Shown here piece after piece: positions 44,063 through 52,727 of a stretch of DNA of 64,000 bases. Below the pieces are notes generated by a model, which had not been told where the DNA came from, made no database searches, and saw only the letters and a list, made by a program, of their open reading frames with translations. Made by a program: the position numbers and the translations under genes. The DNA is from Bacteroidota bacterium (GTDB lineage: Bacteria; Bacteroidota; Ignavibacteria; Palsa-1295), in NCBI GenBank assembly GCA_030706745.1, contig JAUZNX010000008.1, forward strand, positions 1 to 64,000. Direction: 5' to 3'. Numbering within the stretch: position 1 is the first letter of the stretch; each line of letters starts with the position of its first letter.

Positions 44063-44527
44063 ATGAGGAAAGCGTTGTGTTGCTCGTTGGTGCTTTGTTG
44101 CCTTATGCTGAGCGGTCAAGCAGCGGCTCAGAATGGGATTTGGAGCATTGGTCCGAAGATCGGCTACACGTTTGGCGCGGAGGGCGGCGTGACAGCAGGG
44201 TTCGAGGTTAGTTACTTTCCAAATTATGACGCGTTGCCTATCGGGTATACCTGCGACATCACAGTGCTCGGCGATCCCTCGCGTTTGAGCCTGCATCTCG
44301 GTGCCGAAGCTTACCTCATCGCGGGCCTGGACATTGGTCCGACGCTCTTTCTCGATAGGGGCCGCTTCTATCCCGGCGTGAGCATCATCCCATTCGTGGG
44401 GGTCGGATTACTTCCCTATTATGAGTTTGGAGTTCCGTTCGATCATCCGCCATTCGAGAGCGTTGGCGGGTATCTCAAGTTTCCAATTGGGAGTGGGGGG
44501 TATGGACACGGATTTAGCGTTGGTTAG
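44063..44527 (+). CDS. Small outer-membrane beta-barrel-like protein
   Basis: A 154-residue exported protein with a signal peptide (MRKALCCSLVLCCLMLSGQAAAQ) and a mature part of alternating aromatic and glycine-rich strands (IGPKIGYTFGAEGGVTAGFEVSYF, GVGLLPYYEFGVPF, GGYLKFPIG), the pattern of a small porin-like barrel. Begins 6 bp after murA, so probably co-transcribed. Its stop overlaps the convergent carboxylesterase stop by 4 bp. Function unknown. Confidence 0.7.
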   Translation: MRKALCCSLVLCCLMLSGQAAAQNGIWSIGPKIGYTFGAEGGVTAGFEVSYFPNYDALPIGYTCDITVLGDPSRLSLHLGAEAYLIAGLDIGPTLFLDRGRFYPGVSIIPFVGVGLLPYYEFGVPFDHPPFESVGGYLKFPIGSGGYGHGFSVG

Positions 44528-45177
44528 AGGAGGTCGAGTGTTGCGAACCAGTTGCGAATATCCTCGACCGTCTCGGGTAGGACACCATGTCCGCACGAGT
44601 ACATTTTGGATTGTACCACAGCGCCTTGCTGCGACAGGAGTTTTTCGGCCTCGGGCATGGCTTGCCAGGGAATGAGTTCATCAAACTCGCCGTGCGAGAT
44701 AAAGACCGGGAGTCCAGCAAACTGGCGTTCCATAATCAGAGGAAGAATATCGCGTGGCAAATAGCCGGACATTACGATGATCGCATGAACCTGAAGACCA
44801 TATTGGGCGAGGTTGTAGGTCGAAATGAGCGAATAGGTCATCGCGGCGCCCTGACTGAATCCCATCAGGATGACCTTCGATGGATCACCGCCTTCGGCCC
44901 TGATGATGGGGGTGAGTTCGTGGACGAGCATCTCCTCGCTTTCGTGGCGGCTGTAATCATCTGGCGCGAGTCCGCTTTCAAGCTGGATCAGATGATACCA
45001 CGCCTTGCCGCCGCTGCCAAGCTGGATCGGAGCCTGAAGGCTAATGATGAGCAAGCGTGGGTCCAGTTGCTCGGCAATCGGGACGAGATCGTGCTCGTCA
45101 GCGCCATAGCCGTGCATGACAATGAGGGTGGTCGGATTTGGAGTCGGTGCTTGAGGCGGTCGGACGATATAGTTCAA
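44524..45177 (-). CDS. Phospholipase/carboxylesterase, alpha/beta hydrolase
   Basis: A 217-residue serine esterase of the YpfH/lysophospholipase-like family. Oxyanion region MHGYGADEHDL, nucleophile elbow GFSQG (Ser about residue 117), Asp in HGEFDELIPW and His in CGHGV complete the triad. TTG start at 45177. Divergent from purN with about 120 bp between. No signal peptide, so it is cytoplasmic; natural substrate unknown. Confidence 0.9.
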   Translation of the reverse strand: MNYIVRPPQAPTPNPTTLIVMHGYGADEHDLVPIAEQLDPRLLIISLQAPIQLGSGGKAWYHLIQLESGLAPDDYSRHESEEMLVHELTPIIRAEGGDPSKVILMGFSQGAAMTYSLISTYNLAQYGLQVHAIIVMSGYLPRDILPLIMERQFAGLPVFISHGEFDELIPWQAMPEAEKLLSQQGAVVQSKMYSCGHGVLPETVEDIRNWFATLDLL

Positions 45178-45286
45178 GATGTTTTGAGATTAAGTCGAGA
45201 TAGATTAGACGAAAATACAAATCAATTGTTCTCGGGTGGTCAATCAATCGTAAATTTGTAGAAAATTGATCGGCGTCCGAACCAAA

Positions 45287-45302
45287 AAGGAGCAGAATTA
45301 TC
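45287..45302 (+). promoter_or_regulatory. Shine-Dalgarno and probable AUC start codon of purN
   Basis: AAGGAG (45287-45292) lies 7 bp before ATC (45300-45302), which begins a frame reading KRLAVLASGRGTN, the expected PurN N-terminus. The only conventional start in frame, GTG at 45315, is 22 bp from the Shine-Dalgarno and would remove most of the first beta strand. Confidence 0.65.
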
Positions 45303-45926
45303 AAGCGATTAGCAGTGCTGGCATCGGGCCGAGGGACGAATTTGGCCAATATCCATAACGAGATCCTGGCGGGCCGGCTTGCCTCGGTTGAACTGGCCGT
45401 GGTTATTTCGAACAACTCCGGCTCTGGAGCAATGGAATACGCCCGGCAGCATGAGATTCCATTGGCGCATGTCTCGCTTCTAAAATCTGGCAGCGATCCT
45501 GCAAGATACGAGCACGATCTGCTACAAGCTTTCAAGTCACATGGCGTGGAGATCATCGCACTGGCCGGTTATATGAAGCGATTGCCGGACGCGATTGTTA
45601 AAGCATACGAGCATCGGATACTGAACGTTCATCCGGCGCTATTGCCGACGTTTGGAGGAGCCGCGATGTATGGCAGGCACGTCCATGAGGCGGTGCTGGC
45701 TGCCGGGTGCAAAGTGAGCGGGGCGACCGTGCATTTGGTAACGAATGAATACGATGCGGGCCAGATCGTCATGCAGAAATGTTGCCTCGTAACAGAAGAG
45801 GATACTGCCGCGAGCCTTGCCGAACGTGTTCGCCGAATCGAATTTGAACTGTATCCAAAAGCCATAGATTTGTTAGCTTGCGACATGATCCTGGTGGATG
45901 GGAACCGAGCCAGAATTCTGAACTAA
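45300..45926 (+). CDS. purN: Phosphoribosylglycinamide formyltransferase
   Basis: A 208-residue enzyme that transfers a formyl group from 10-formyl-THF to GAR in purine synthesis. Family motifs are VLASGRGTN, VVISNNSGSGAMEYA, LAGYMKRLP, NVHPALLPTFGG (catalytic His in NVHP) and SGATVHLVTNEYDAGQIVMQ (Asp in the DxG motif). I place the start at ATC 45300 (see the separate entry) rather than GTG 45315. Stop shares one base with purH. First gene of a long tight run to 53.6 kb. Confidence 0.93.
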   Translation: MKRLAVLASGRGTNLANIHNEILAGRLASVELAVVISNNSGSGAMEYARQHEIPLAHVSLLKSGSDPARYEHDLLQAFKSHGVEIIALAGYMKRLPDAIVKAYEHRILNVHPALLPTFGGAAMYGRHVHEAVLAAGCKVSGATVHLVTNEYDAGQIVMQKCCLVTEEDTAASLAERVRRIEFELYPKAIDLLACDMILVDGNRARILN

Positions 45927-47542
45927 TGTCAACACATCCGAAGACCGAAGTAACGATCGCAGTAGACCGAATTCCCATTCGACGCGCCCTGATCAGCGTT
46001 TTCGATAAGATGGGCCTGGATCGAGTAGCCAACTCCTTGGCCGAGCGCGGCGTGGAGATTTGGTCCACCGGCGGGACCGAGAAATATCTGCGTGGGTTGG
46101 GGATTGCGGTTCGATCCGTCAGTGATGTGACGCAATCGCCGGAGGTTTTCGATGGTCGATTGAAGACCTTGCATCCCGTGGTTCATGGTGGACTGCTCTT
46201 CCGCAGAGAACTGGCGTCGCATGTTGAACAGGCGGCTGAGCATGGCATCCCTCCCATCGATCTGCTGATCGTTAATCTGTATCCGTTCGAAGAAACGCGA
46301 GCGAAGGTTGGCGCAACGCAAGAGGATATTATCGAACAGATTGACATTGGCGGGCCGGCGATGCTCCGGAGTGCTGCAAAGAATTTCCGAGGTGTGGCGC
46401 TGCTTACGAGTCCGATGCAATATGAGCGATTCCTGAGCGAGATCGAGCGGGAGGGGAGTACCAGCTCGGCGTTTCGCTTCGATCTGGCTCGTGAAGGTTT
46501 CGAGCTTGTAGCGCATTATGATAAGGCCATCGCTGATTATTTTCGGAGTATTCCCAATAACGGGAGTGCAAGGACTGCTGACAGACTCGAGATATCGCTG
46601 CCGCTTATCCAGTCGCTACGCTATGGCGAGAATCCGCAGCAGCAGGCCGCGCTCTATGGCGAGGAGCTTCCGAAGATATGCCGGCAATTGTGGGGCAAGG
46701 AGCTATCCTACAATAATATCCTGGATATGTCTTCGGCGCTTGGCCTGATTGCTGAATTTCTGCCTTATGATAAGACGGTGGCTGCGATCATCAAGCACAT
46801 GAATCCATGCGGGGTCGCGGAAGGATCTGACCCGTTGGACGCGTTCAATCGTGCCTTTGAGACCGATCCTGAAAGTCCGTTCGGCGGGATTATCGCGGTG
46901 AATGCTCCGATCGACGGCGCGCTTGCAGAACGTCTCAATGCCTTTTTCAGTGAGGTTATTCTCGCGCCAGAGTTCTCACCGGAAGCGCTTGAGCTATTGA
47001 AGAAGAAGAAGGACCGCCGGCTGATTCGATTCGATCCAGACCAGTTGCAGCGGGCGGTGCACGGAATGGTCGAGGTTCGATCGGTCATCGGGGGGATTCT
47101 CCGGCAGAGCACAGATCGAGAATTATTGAGCAATTCCGCCCTATCGTCTGTTACGTCTCATGCTGTCACGGATGGACCGAAGCATGGACTGACCTTTGCG
47201 AACAAAGTCGTCAAGCACTTGAAATCGAACGCCATAGCGTTTTGCGGCATGCAGGATGGTTTTGCGCGAACACTGGGCTTGGGTGCCGGACAAACCTCCC
47301 GCGTGGAGTCGGTTCGAATCGCTATTGAGCATGCAAATCGAAATGGGCTCGATTTACGCGGCTCCTTCGTGGCAAGCGATGCGTTCTTTCCATTCGCGGA
47401 TAGCCTGAACGCGATTGCAGAGGCCGGAGCGGCCGCAGTCATCGAGCCGGGTGGCTCCGTGAGAGACGCGGAAGTCGTAAAGGCGGCTGAGGAACGCGGC
47501 ATCGCGCTTGTAATGACAGGCCAGAGACATTTTAGACACTAA
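45926..47542 (+). CDS. purH: Bifunctional AICAR transformylase/IMP cyclohydrolase
   Basis: A 538-residue enzyme for the last two steps of IMP synthesis. The IMP cyclohydrolase half (about 15-150) shows ISVFDKMGLDRVANSLAERG, STGGTEKYL, FDGRLKTLHPVVHGGLL and NLYPFEET. The formyltransferase half has LRYGENPQQQAALY, KHMNPCGVA (active-site Lys-His) and SDAFFPFADSLNA. ATG 45926 overlaps the purN stop by one base. Next gene mreB begins 20 bp later. Confidence 0.97.
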   Translation: MSTHPKTEVTIAVDRIPIRRALISVFDKMGLDRVANSLAERGVEIWSTGGTEKYLRGLGIAVRSVSDVTQSPEVFDGRLKTLHPVVHGGLLFRRELASHVEQAAEHGIPPIDLLIVNLYPFEETRAKVGATQEDIIEQIDIGGPAMLRSAAKNFRGVALLTSPMQYERFLSEIEREGSTSSAFRFDLAREGFELVAHYDKAIADYFRSIPNNGSARTADRLEISLPLIQSLRYGENPQQQAALYGEELPKICRQLWGKELSYNNILDMSSALGLIAEFLPYDKTVAAIIKHMNPCGVAEGSDPLDAFNRAFETDPESPFGGIIAVNAPIDGALAERLNAFFSEVILAPEFSPEALELLKKKKDRRLIRFDPDQLQRAVHGMVEVRSVIGGILRQSTDRELLSNSALSSVTSHAVTDGPKHGLTFANKVVKHLKSNAIAFCGMQDGFARTLGLGAGQTSRVESVRIAIEHANRNGLDLRGSFVASDAFFPFADSLNAIAEAGAAAVIEPGGSVRDAEVVKAAEERGIALVMTGQRHFRH

Positions 47543-47562
47543 GTCGGGACTTTCACTTTCAC

Positions 47563-48582
47563 ATGCTAAGCTTATTCAGCGCAGACATTGCGGTCGATCT
47601 TGGGACGGCCAATACCCTCATCTATATGAAGGGGAAGGGGATCGTTTTGAACGAGCCCTCGATCGTGGCATTCGACTCGACCACGAAGAAGATCGTTGCC
47701 ATCGGCCGTGAGGCCCAGGCCATGGTCGGCCGCACACATCGTGACATTCAGACGATCCGGCCGATGAAGGATGGCGTCATCGCTGACTTTGAAATCGCCG
47801 AGGGCATGCTTCGGGCGCTCATTAAGAAAGTACACCCCTCGTGGCTGCCCTCGCGCCGGATCGTGATTAGCGTGCCTTCTGGTATTACGGAAGTTGAAAA
47901 GCGAGCGGTGCGTGACTCCGCAGAGCATGCTGGAGCGAAAGAAGTGCATCTCATCGCAGAGCCAATGGCGGCCGCGATTGGTATCGGGCTCGATGTTGAG
48001 GCACCGGTGGGCAATATCATTATTGATATCGGCGGCGGAACGACTGAAATTGCTGTTATCGCGCTTTCTGGCATCGTGAATCAGGAGTCGATCCGCGTGG
48101 CGGGTGACGAGTTGACGATGGCTGTGATGCAGTTCTTCAAGCGCAACTATAACATCCTCATTGGAGAGCGGACAGCCGAACTCATCAAGTGTCAGGTTGG
48201 CAGTGCCATGCCACTGGAAGAAGAATTGATGGTGGAGGTCAAAGGGCGCGATCTTGTTGCGGGTATTCCGAAGACAATCGAAGTCAGTTCGACCGAAGTT
48301 CGCGAGGCGCTGGCCGATCCCGTCAATGCGATCGTTGAGGCGGTGAAGGTGAGCCTTGAGCGGACCCCGCCTGAACTTTCGGCAGATATTCTCGACCGGG
48401 GTATGATGCTTTCGGGAGGCGGCGCGTTGCTGAAGGGCCTGGACGAGCGGCTGCGGTTGGAGACAAACCTGCCAGTCCACGTTGCCGATGATCCGTTGAC
48501 TGCGGTCGTTCGCGGTACAGGAAAGGTGCTAGAAGACCTTTCCCATTTTATGAAGGTCTTAATAAAGAGTAGACGATATTAA
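47563..48582 (+). CDS. mreB: Rod-shape-determining protein MreB
   Basis: A 339-residue bacterial actin that organises lateral cell-wall synthesis at the inner membrane. The phosphate-1 loop DLGTANTLIY, connect-1, the second phosphate loop DIGGGTTEIAVIAL, the adenosine motif LSGGGALLKGLDERL and the C-terminus match the family. ATG 47563. The transcript continues into mreC through an 81-bp spacer holding an inverted heptamer array. Rod-shaped cells are implied. Confidence 0.97.
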   Translation: MLSLFSADIAVDLGTANTLIYMKGKGIVLNEPSIVAFDSTTKKIVAIGREAQAMVGRTHRDIQTIRPMKDGVIADFEIAEGMLRALIKKVHPSWLPSRRIVISVPSGITEVEKRAVRDSAEHAGAKEVHLIAEPMAAAIGIGLDVEAPVGNIIIDIGGGTTEIAVIALSGIVNQESIRVAGDELTMAVMQFFKRNYNILIGERTAELIKCQVGSAMPLEEELMVEVKGRDLVAGIPKTIEVSSTEVREALADPVNAIVEAVKVSLERTPPELSADILDRGMMLSGGGALLKGLDERLRLETNLPVHVADDPLTAVVRGTGKVLEDLSHFMKVLIKSRRY

Positions 48583-48587
48583 TTAAT

Positions 48588-48658
48588 AATTACGAGTTGC
48601 GAATTACGAATGGGACGCTTCCTTCGAATTCGTAATTCGTAATTCGTAATTCGTAATT
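48588..48658. repeat. Inverted heptamer arrays (AATTACG / CGTAATT) between mreB and mreC
   Basis: Three AATTACG-type heptamers (48588-48608, middle one AGTTGCG) face four perfect CGTAATT heptamers (48631-48658), so the spacer can fold into a stem of about 24 bp. AATTACGAG is shared with the locus at 10336-10402. A hairpin here could tune mreC expression relative to mreB. Confidence 0.75.
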
Positions 48659-48663
48659 AATCC

Positions 48664-49521
48664 GTGCGTCGATTCCTCGATCTAATTATCGCGTTCAAAG
48701 AGTATGTCGCATTGACGGTGTTCGTCTCGGCGTCCTTGACGATGATTGCGGTTTCGCGAACGACGGACGTGATGCCGCTTCGTGCGTTTGCCACCGGAGT
48801 GGTTGGTTCGATCCAATCGATCTATTCATGGATTCCGAATCCTGTCACCTTACGCCGTGAAAATCGAGAGTTGGAAGCAAAGTCCATTGAACTCGCCGCC
48901 GAAGTCGGTCGCCTTCGGCGTGCCGAAGCGGAAAATTCGGAATTACGACGGCTCCTTGGCATCGGGCCACACCCTGGCTGGAAACTAGCGGCGGCCGAAG
49001 TGGTGGGCAAAACGACAAGCTTTCAGCGTAATATGCTAACGATCAATCTTGGATCGAACGAGCATGTTGTCCCAGGAATGGCCGTGATGACTGATGCCGG
49101 CCTTGTTGGCCGAGTCTATGCCGCAAGCGCGAACTTTTCGCTCGTGCAAATGCTCTTCAATACGGATTTGCGCATCGCCTCCAAGATTGCTCGGACTCGT
49201 GTCGAAGGTATTGTCGCATGGGATGGAGGACCAACGCTCGTAATGCGGAACGTGCCGAAGGCACTCGATGTGGAAGTTGGCGATCTCGTAGTTTCGAGCG
49301 AGTATTCCTCATTTTTCGCTGCGGATATTCCAATCGGTACGATTATTCGGATGGAACCCGAACCGAACTCGCTTTTTCGACGCATTACACTGGAGCCTGC
49401 CGTGAATCTCTTTCGGGTTGAACACGTCTATGTGGTCCTGAAGGACGAAGCGCGCGAGCGAGAGCGGCTTTCCCTGGAAGCATTGCCGGAACAACCACCA
49501 ACCAAGCTACCGAAACGCTAA
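48664..49521 (+). CDS. mreC: Rod-shape-determining protein MreC
   Basis: A 285-residue bitopic inner-membrane protein: N-terminal membrane span (FKEYVALTVFVSASLTMIAV), coiled coil (LRRENRELEAKSIELAAEVGRLRRAEAENSELRRLLG is heptad-like; about residues 60-98), then the periplasmic double beta-barrel (AAEVVGKTTSFQRN, GMAVMTDAGLVGRV). GTG start at 48664 immediately follows the heptamer stem. mreD starts 4 bp after its stop. Confidence 0.93.
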   Translation: MRRFLDLIIAFKEYVALTVFVSASLTMIAVSRTTDVMPLRAFATGVVGSIQSIYSWIPNPVTLRRENRELEAKSIELAAEVGRLRRAEAENSELRRLLGIGPHPGWKLAAAEVVGKTTSFQRNMLTINLGSNEHVVPGMAVMTDAGLVGRVYAASANFSLVQMLFNTDLRIASKIARTRVEGIVAWDGGPTLVMRNVPKALDVEVGDLVVSSEYSSFFAADIPIGTIIRMEPEPNSLFRRITLEPAVNLFRVEHVYVVLKDEARERERLSLEALPEQPPTKLPKR

Positions 49522-49525
49522 GATT

Positions 49526-50008
49526 ATGCAATTCGCGGCTTATGGAGGAGTCGGACTCCTCATCATCATCGTCCAGGTTCTGATCAGCAGATTCCTCTCG
49601 ATCGCGGGTGTCTCGCCGGATTTTTTGCTCATCTTCCTGATGTACGTGACGATGCGCGAAGGCCAATTTGCGGGAATTGTGAGTGGGTTTGTGCTGGGGC
49701 TTGGATTGGATATTATGTCGAGTGGCATCTTTGGCGCCCATGCTCTCTCGAAGACCGTGGCATGCTTCCTCGTGGGCTTCTTTTACGATCGGGAGCGACT
49801 CGAGCAGAACATCCGCAACTGGCCATTTCTGATGCTCACACTACTCGGCGCGATCATCAATAATGCGCTCTATTACTTCCTCTTGACGCGAGGCGGTGAA
49901 ATGTCCTTTGCAGAATTTGCGTTTCAGTATGGCGCCGTCGGTGCGCTCTATACCGTGTTCATCGCAATCTTTCCGCTTCTCTATTGGTCGCGCAAGCGGG
50001 CATACTAA
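49526..50008 (+). CDS. mreD: Rod-shape-determining protein MreD
   Basis: A 160-residue inner-membrane protein with five to six hydrophobic spans (YGGVGLLIIIVQVLIS at the start, then FLLIFLMYVTMREG, GIVSGFVLGLGLDIMSSG, FLMLTLLGAIINNALYYFLL, ALYTVFIAIFPLLYW). LGLDIMSSGIFGAHALSKT is the family-typical cytoplasmic-loop region. Completes mreBCD; mrdA and rodA are not downstream here. Confidence 0.92.
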   Translation: MQFAAYGGVGLLIIIVQVLISRFLSIAGVSPDFLLIFLMYVTMREGQFAGIVSGFVLGLGLDIMSSGIFGAHALSKTVACFLVGFFYDRERLEQNIRNWPFLMLTLLGAIINNALYYFLLTRGGEMSFAEFAFQYGAVGALYTVFIAIFPLLYWSRKRAY

Positions 50009-50015
50009 TTCCACG

Positions 50016-50648
50016 ATGGGAAAACTGATTTTACTTCGGCATGGCGAATCACAATGGAACCTCGAGAACCGATTTACCGGCTGGGTCGATATTCCGCTTA
50101 CGGACAAAGGTAGGCAAGAAGCACTTGAGGCGGGACGACGAATCAAAAATATTCCACTTGATAGGGGCTTTACTTCTGTTTTGATCCGTGCCATCGAATC
50201 AATGGACATTGCACTGCGAGGCGCCGAGCAGACGAAAATGCATTACGAGAAGGACAAAGCCCTCAACGAGCGGATGTATGGGGACTTGCAAGGCCTGAAC
50301 AAAGAAGAGACCGCGAAGAAATACGGCGCAGAGCAAGTGCATATTTGGCGGCGTAGTTATGATGTCCCCCCTCCCAACGGTGAGAGCCTGAAAGATACCG
50401 CCGCCCGGACGCTGCCATACTTTCGCTCGCAGATCCTTCCGCTGGCACAACAATGCGAAAATATTCTCATTGTTGCTCATGGTAATTCGCTTCGCTCGAT
50501 CGTTATGGAGTTAGACCAACTTTCGAAAGAAGAGGTACTTCATTTGAATTTGGCAACGGGCGTTCCGATTGTTTATGATATCGATCCCAATGGGCGCGTG
50601 CTTGAGAAGACGATTCTGGAGCCAGCGGCAGAAAGTTCTGTTGCGTGA
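50016..50648 (+). CDS. gpmA: 2,3-bisphosphoglycerate-dependent phosphoglycerate mutase
   Basis: A 210-residue glycolytic enzyme interconverting 3- and 2-phosphoglycerate. Phospho-His motif LLRHGESQWN (His9), GWVDIPLTDKG, NERMYGDLQGLNK (Glu in NER) and the second active-site His in AHGNSLRS are present; RSYDVPPP is the family signature. ATG 50016 lies 7 bp after mreD, suggesting it is read through with the mre operon. Stop overlaps the next gene by 4 bp (GTGA). Confidence 0.95.
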   Translation: MGKLILLRHGESQWNLENRFTGWVDIPLTDKGRQEALEAGRRIKNIPLDRGFTSVLIRAIESMDIALRGAEQTKMHYEKDKALNERMYGDLQGLNKEETAKKYGAEQVHIWRRSYDVPPPNGESLKDTAARTLPYFRSQILPLAQQCENILIVAHGNSLRSIVMELDQLSKEEVLHLNLATGVPIVYDIDPNGRVLEKTILEPAAESSVA

Positions 50649-51646
50649 GCGCCGTTCGTGTCGTCCCGTACCAGGCGGAGCAGCATGAGAAGCTGTGGGA
50701 TAAATTCGTCGCGCGCTCGATGAACGGGACCGTCTTCCATTCGCAGCGATTTCTGGACTATCATCCACCCGGCCGTTTCAACTTCCATCATCTTCTTTTT
50801 TTCGAACGTGAGAAGTTAGTTGCGCTTTTGCCAGGTGGTCTGAGCAACGATGCCAGTGCCTTCGAATCACCGGCTGGTGCCAGCTATGGTTCGTTTGTGA
50901 CAGAAGACATCAGCGCCCAGACAGCGCTCGATGTCGTGGCTGCCTTTGAGGATTACGTTCGTGAGCGGGGCTTTCATAATGTCTATCTTACCAGCGCCCC
51001 GGTAATTTATCAACCAGTTCTAACGCAGAATCTTGAATTTGCCCTTCTGTATCGCGGGTATGCCTATCAGCGACATTATATATCGCATGTGGTAGATCTT
51101 CGGCGTCCGGGTTCGTTGTTTGATCGATTCAAGCCTGCGGCGCGCACGTATATTCGTCGCGCTGAAAGGGAAGAGCAAGGTGTCACAGTGGAGCATGTTG
51201 CGCGCGCACAGTTCTTGGAAGGCATTGAAGAATTCTATCCAATCCTTATCGAGAACAAAGCCAAGTTTGATGCTAAGCCTACTCACACGTTAGAAGATCT
51301 AAAGCGGCTCCATGAACTGTTGCCGAATCTGATGGAGTTGTTCCTAGTCCGCAAAAACGGCGAGGCAATTGCAGGACTGCTCTATTTCATTGCCAACAAG
51401 CGGGTTGCGTTGGTATTTTACCAGATGCTGCGCTACGAGCACCAGCACATTCGTCCGATCTATCTCGTGATGCGTGAAGCAGCGGAATGGGCCAAGGCGA
51501 ATGGTTATGCATTTGTGGATATCGGTGTTTCGCAAGACACCAGCGATGCCAACCCGATGACGCCTGCGCTCAGCTTGATTCACTTCAAAGAGAAGTTTGA
51601 TTCGCGCGGCGTGCTCCGCTCGACGCTGCATAAACAGTATGGCTGA
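50645..51646 (+). CDS. FemAB/GNAT-like acyltransferase
   Basis: A 333-residue protein of the FemAB/peptidoglycan-bridge or GNAT superfamily. It has two acetyltransferase-fold halves: NGTVFHSQRFLDYH (which recalls GTIFHSPEWL) near the start, then RRAEREEQGVTVEHV and the C-terminal GEAIAGLLYFIANKRVALVFYQ and ALSLIHFKEKFDSRG. GTG at 50645 overlaps gpmA. The next gene is a glycosyltransferase (8-bp overlap), so it probably modifies a cell-surface glycan or lipid. No tRNA-ligand specificity can be read. Confidence 0.82.
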   Translation: MSAVRVVPYQAEQHEKLWDKFVARSMNGTVFHSQRFLDYHPPGRFNFHHLLFFEREKLVALLPGGLSNDASAFESPAGASYGSFVTEDISAQTALDVVAAFEDYVRERGFHNVYLTSAPVIYQPVLTQNLEFALLYRGYAYQRHYISHVVDLRRPGSLFDRFKPAARTYIRRAEREEQGVTVEHVARAQFLEGIEEFYPILIENKAKFDAKPTHTLEDLKRLHELLPNLMELFLVRKNGEAIAGLLYFIANKRVALVFYQMLRYEHQHIRPIYLVMREAAEWAKANGYAFVDIGVSQDTSDANPMTPALSLIHFKEKFDSRGVLRSTLHKQYG

Positions 51647-52721
51647 GTCCGCAAAGTCCCTGTTGATGCTGTTCCTGGGGGATCCCGTGACGGATCGCCG
51701 TGTGCAGAGCTTCGAGCGACTATTTCAGGAAGCGGGATGGAATGTTGAGCTACTTGCAGTCAAGCTAGTATACACGCATGGTCCAAGAAAATTCTCCGAA
51801 TATCACCGGAAACTTGCGCGCGCGGTGATCGGCAAACGTGCGGATATTGTAATGGCGTGCGATCTTTACTCGCTATCTGTCGCAGCTTGGATGCGAAAGA
51901 ATGGTCGCGCAAAGAAATTAGTGTACGACGCGCGCGAAGTATACACAGAACTTCCCGCTGTCGCTCATAAGCCATTGCGGCGAGCAATCTGGAAGCAGGT
52001 CGAACATCATGGCCTCACTTCCACCGATATAATCGTCGTAACTGCACCGCATGATCTCCAAGCTATTCTCGATGTGCATGGCTTTATACCACGGAGTATG
52101 CTCATCCGCAATCTCCCCTGGAAAAATGAAATGTTAAGAAGGCATCAAGCACAACTTGAGGATTATGGAATTCCGGTCGGGTCGAACGTAGTAGTTTATT
52201 TGGGTGGGCTGCAACAAGGAAGAGGACTCGAAGCGGCCGTCCAATCCGTAGTAGCTACAGCCGCCCATTTGTTCATGATCGGAGATGGCGCACTTCGGCA
52301 AACCATTGAACAGCTCGCAGTGAAAGAAGGAGTCGGTGACCAAGTACACTTTGCGGGTGCCCTGCCATCCGATCATGCGCTGGCGCTAGCGGCATCTTGC
52401 GATGTGGGGCTTGTGATTGTCGAGCCGGTTTCGAAGAGCTATGAACTTGCCTTGCCGAGCAAATTATTTGAATACATGATGGCTGGCATTCCCATCGTCA
52501 CCAACCACATGCGGCACGTCCAAGAACTATTTGAGGACAAACCCTGGATCGAGTTCGTGAGCATCACGCCTGAGGCAATTCGCGCGGGCATTACCAAAGC
52601 GATGAAAGTCTCCGCTATAGCTCGTTTCGAGGAAAAAAGGCTTGCATTACAACGGTACCATTTCGCGTCTGATGCGTCACCACTTATCGGACTTCTCGAC
52701 TCAGCGCTTAGCATTCAATAG
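51639..52721 (+). CDS. GT-B fold glycosyltransferase, group 1 (GT4-like)
   Basis: A 360-residue enzyme for surface glycan synthesis. N-terminal Rossmann-like start LLMLFLGDPVTDRRVQSFERLF, ARAVIGKRADIVMACDLYSL, VVTAPHDLQ, and C-terminal nucleotide-sugar segment VVVYLGGLQQGRGLEAAVQSV, GDGALRQTIEQLA and the EPVSKSYELALPSKLFEYMMAGIPIV motif (the Glu-rich donor-binding region). ATG 51639 overlaps the FemAB-like stop by 8 bp. The acceptor is unknown. Confidence 0.88.
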   Translation: MAESAKSLLMLFLGDPVTDRRVQSFERLFQEAGWNVELLAVKLVYTHGPRKFSEYHRKLARAVIGKRADIVMACDLYSLSVAAWMRKNGRAKKLVYDAREVYTELPAVAHKPLRRAIWKQVEHHGLTSTDIIVVTAPHDLQAILDVHGFIPRSMLIRNLPWKNEMLRRHQAQLEDYGIPVGSNVVVYLGGLQQGRGLEAAVQSVVATAAHLFMIGDGALRQTIEQLAVKEGVGDQVHFAGALPSDHALALAASCDVGLVIVEPVSKSYELALPSKLFEYMMAGIPIVTNHMRHVQELFEDKPWIEFVSITPEAIRAGITKAMKVSAIARFEEKRLALQRYHFASDASPLIGLLDSALSIQ

Positions 52722-52727
52722 TAGCTC

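Noticed and set aside
48588-48658. CRISPR array.
   Set aside because: The units are only 7 bp with no spacers, and no cas gene is near.
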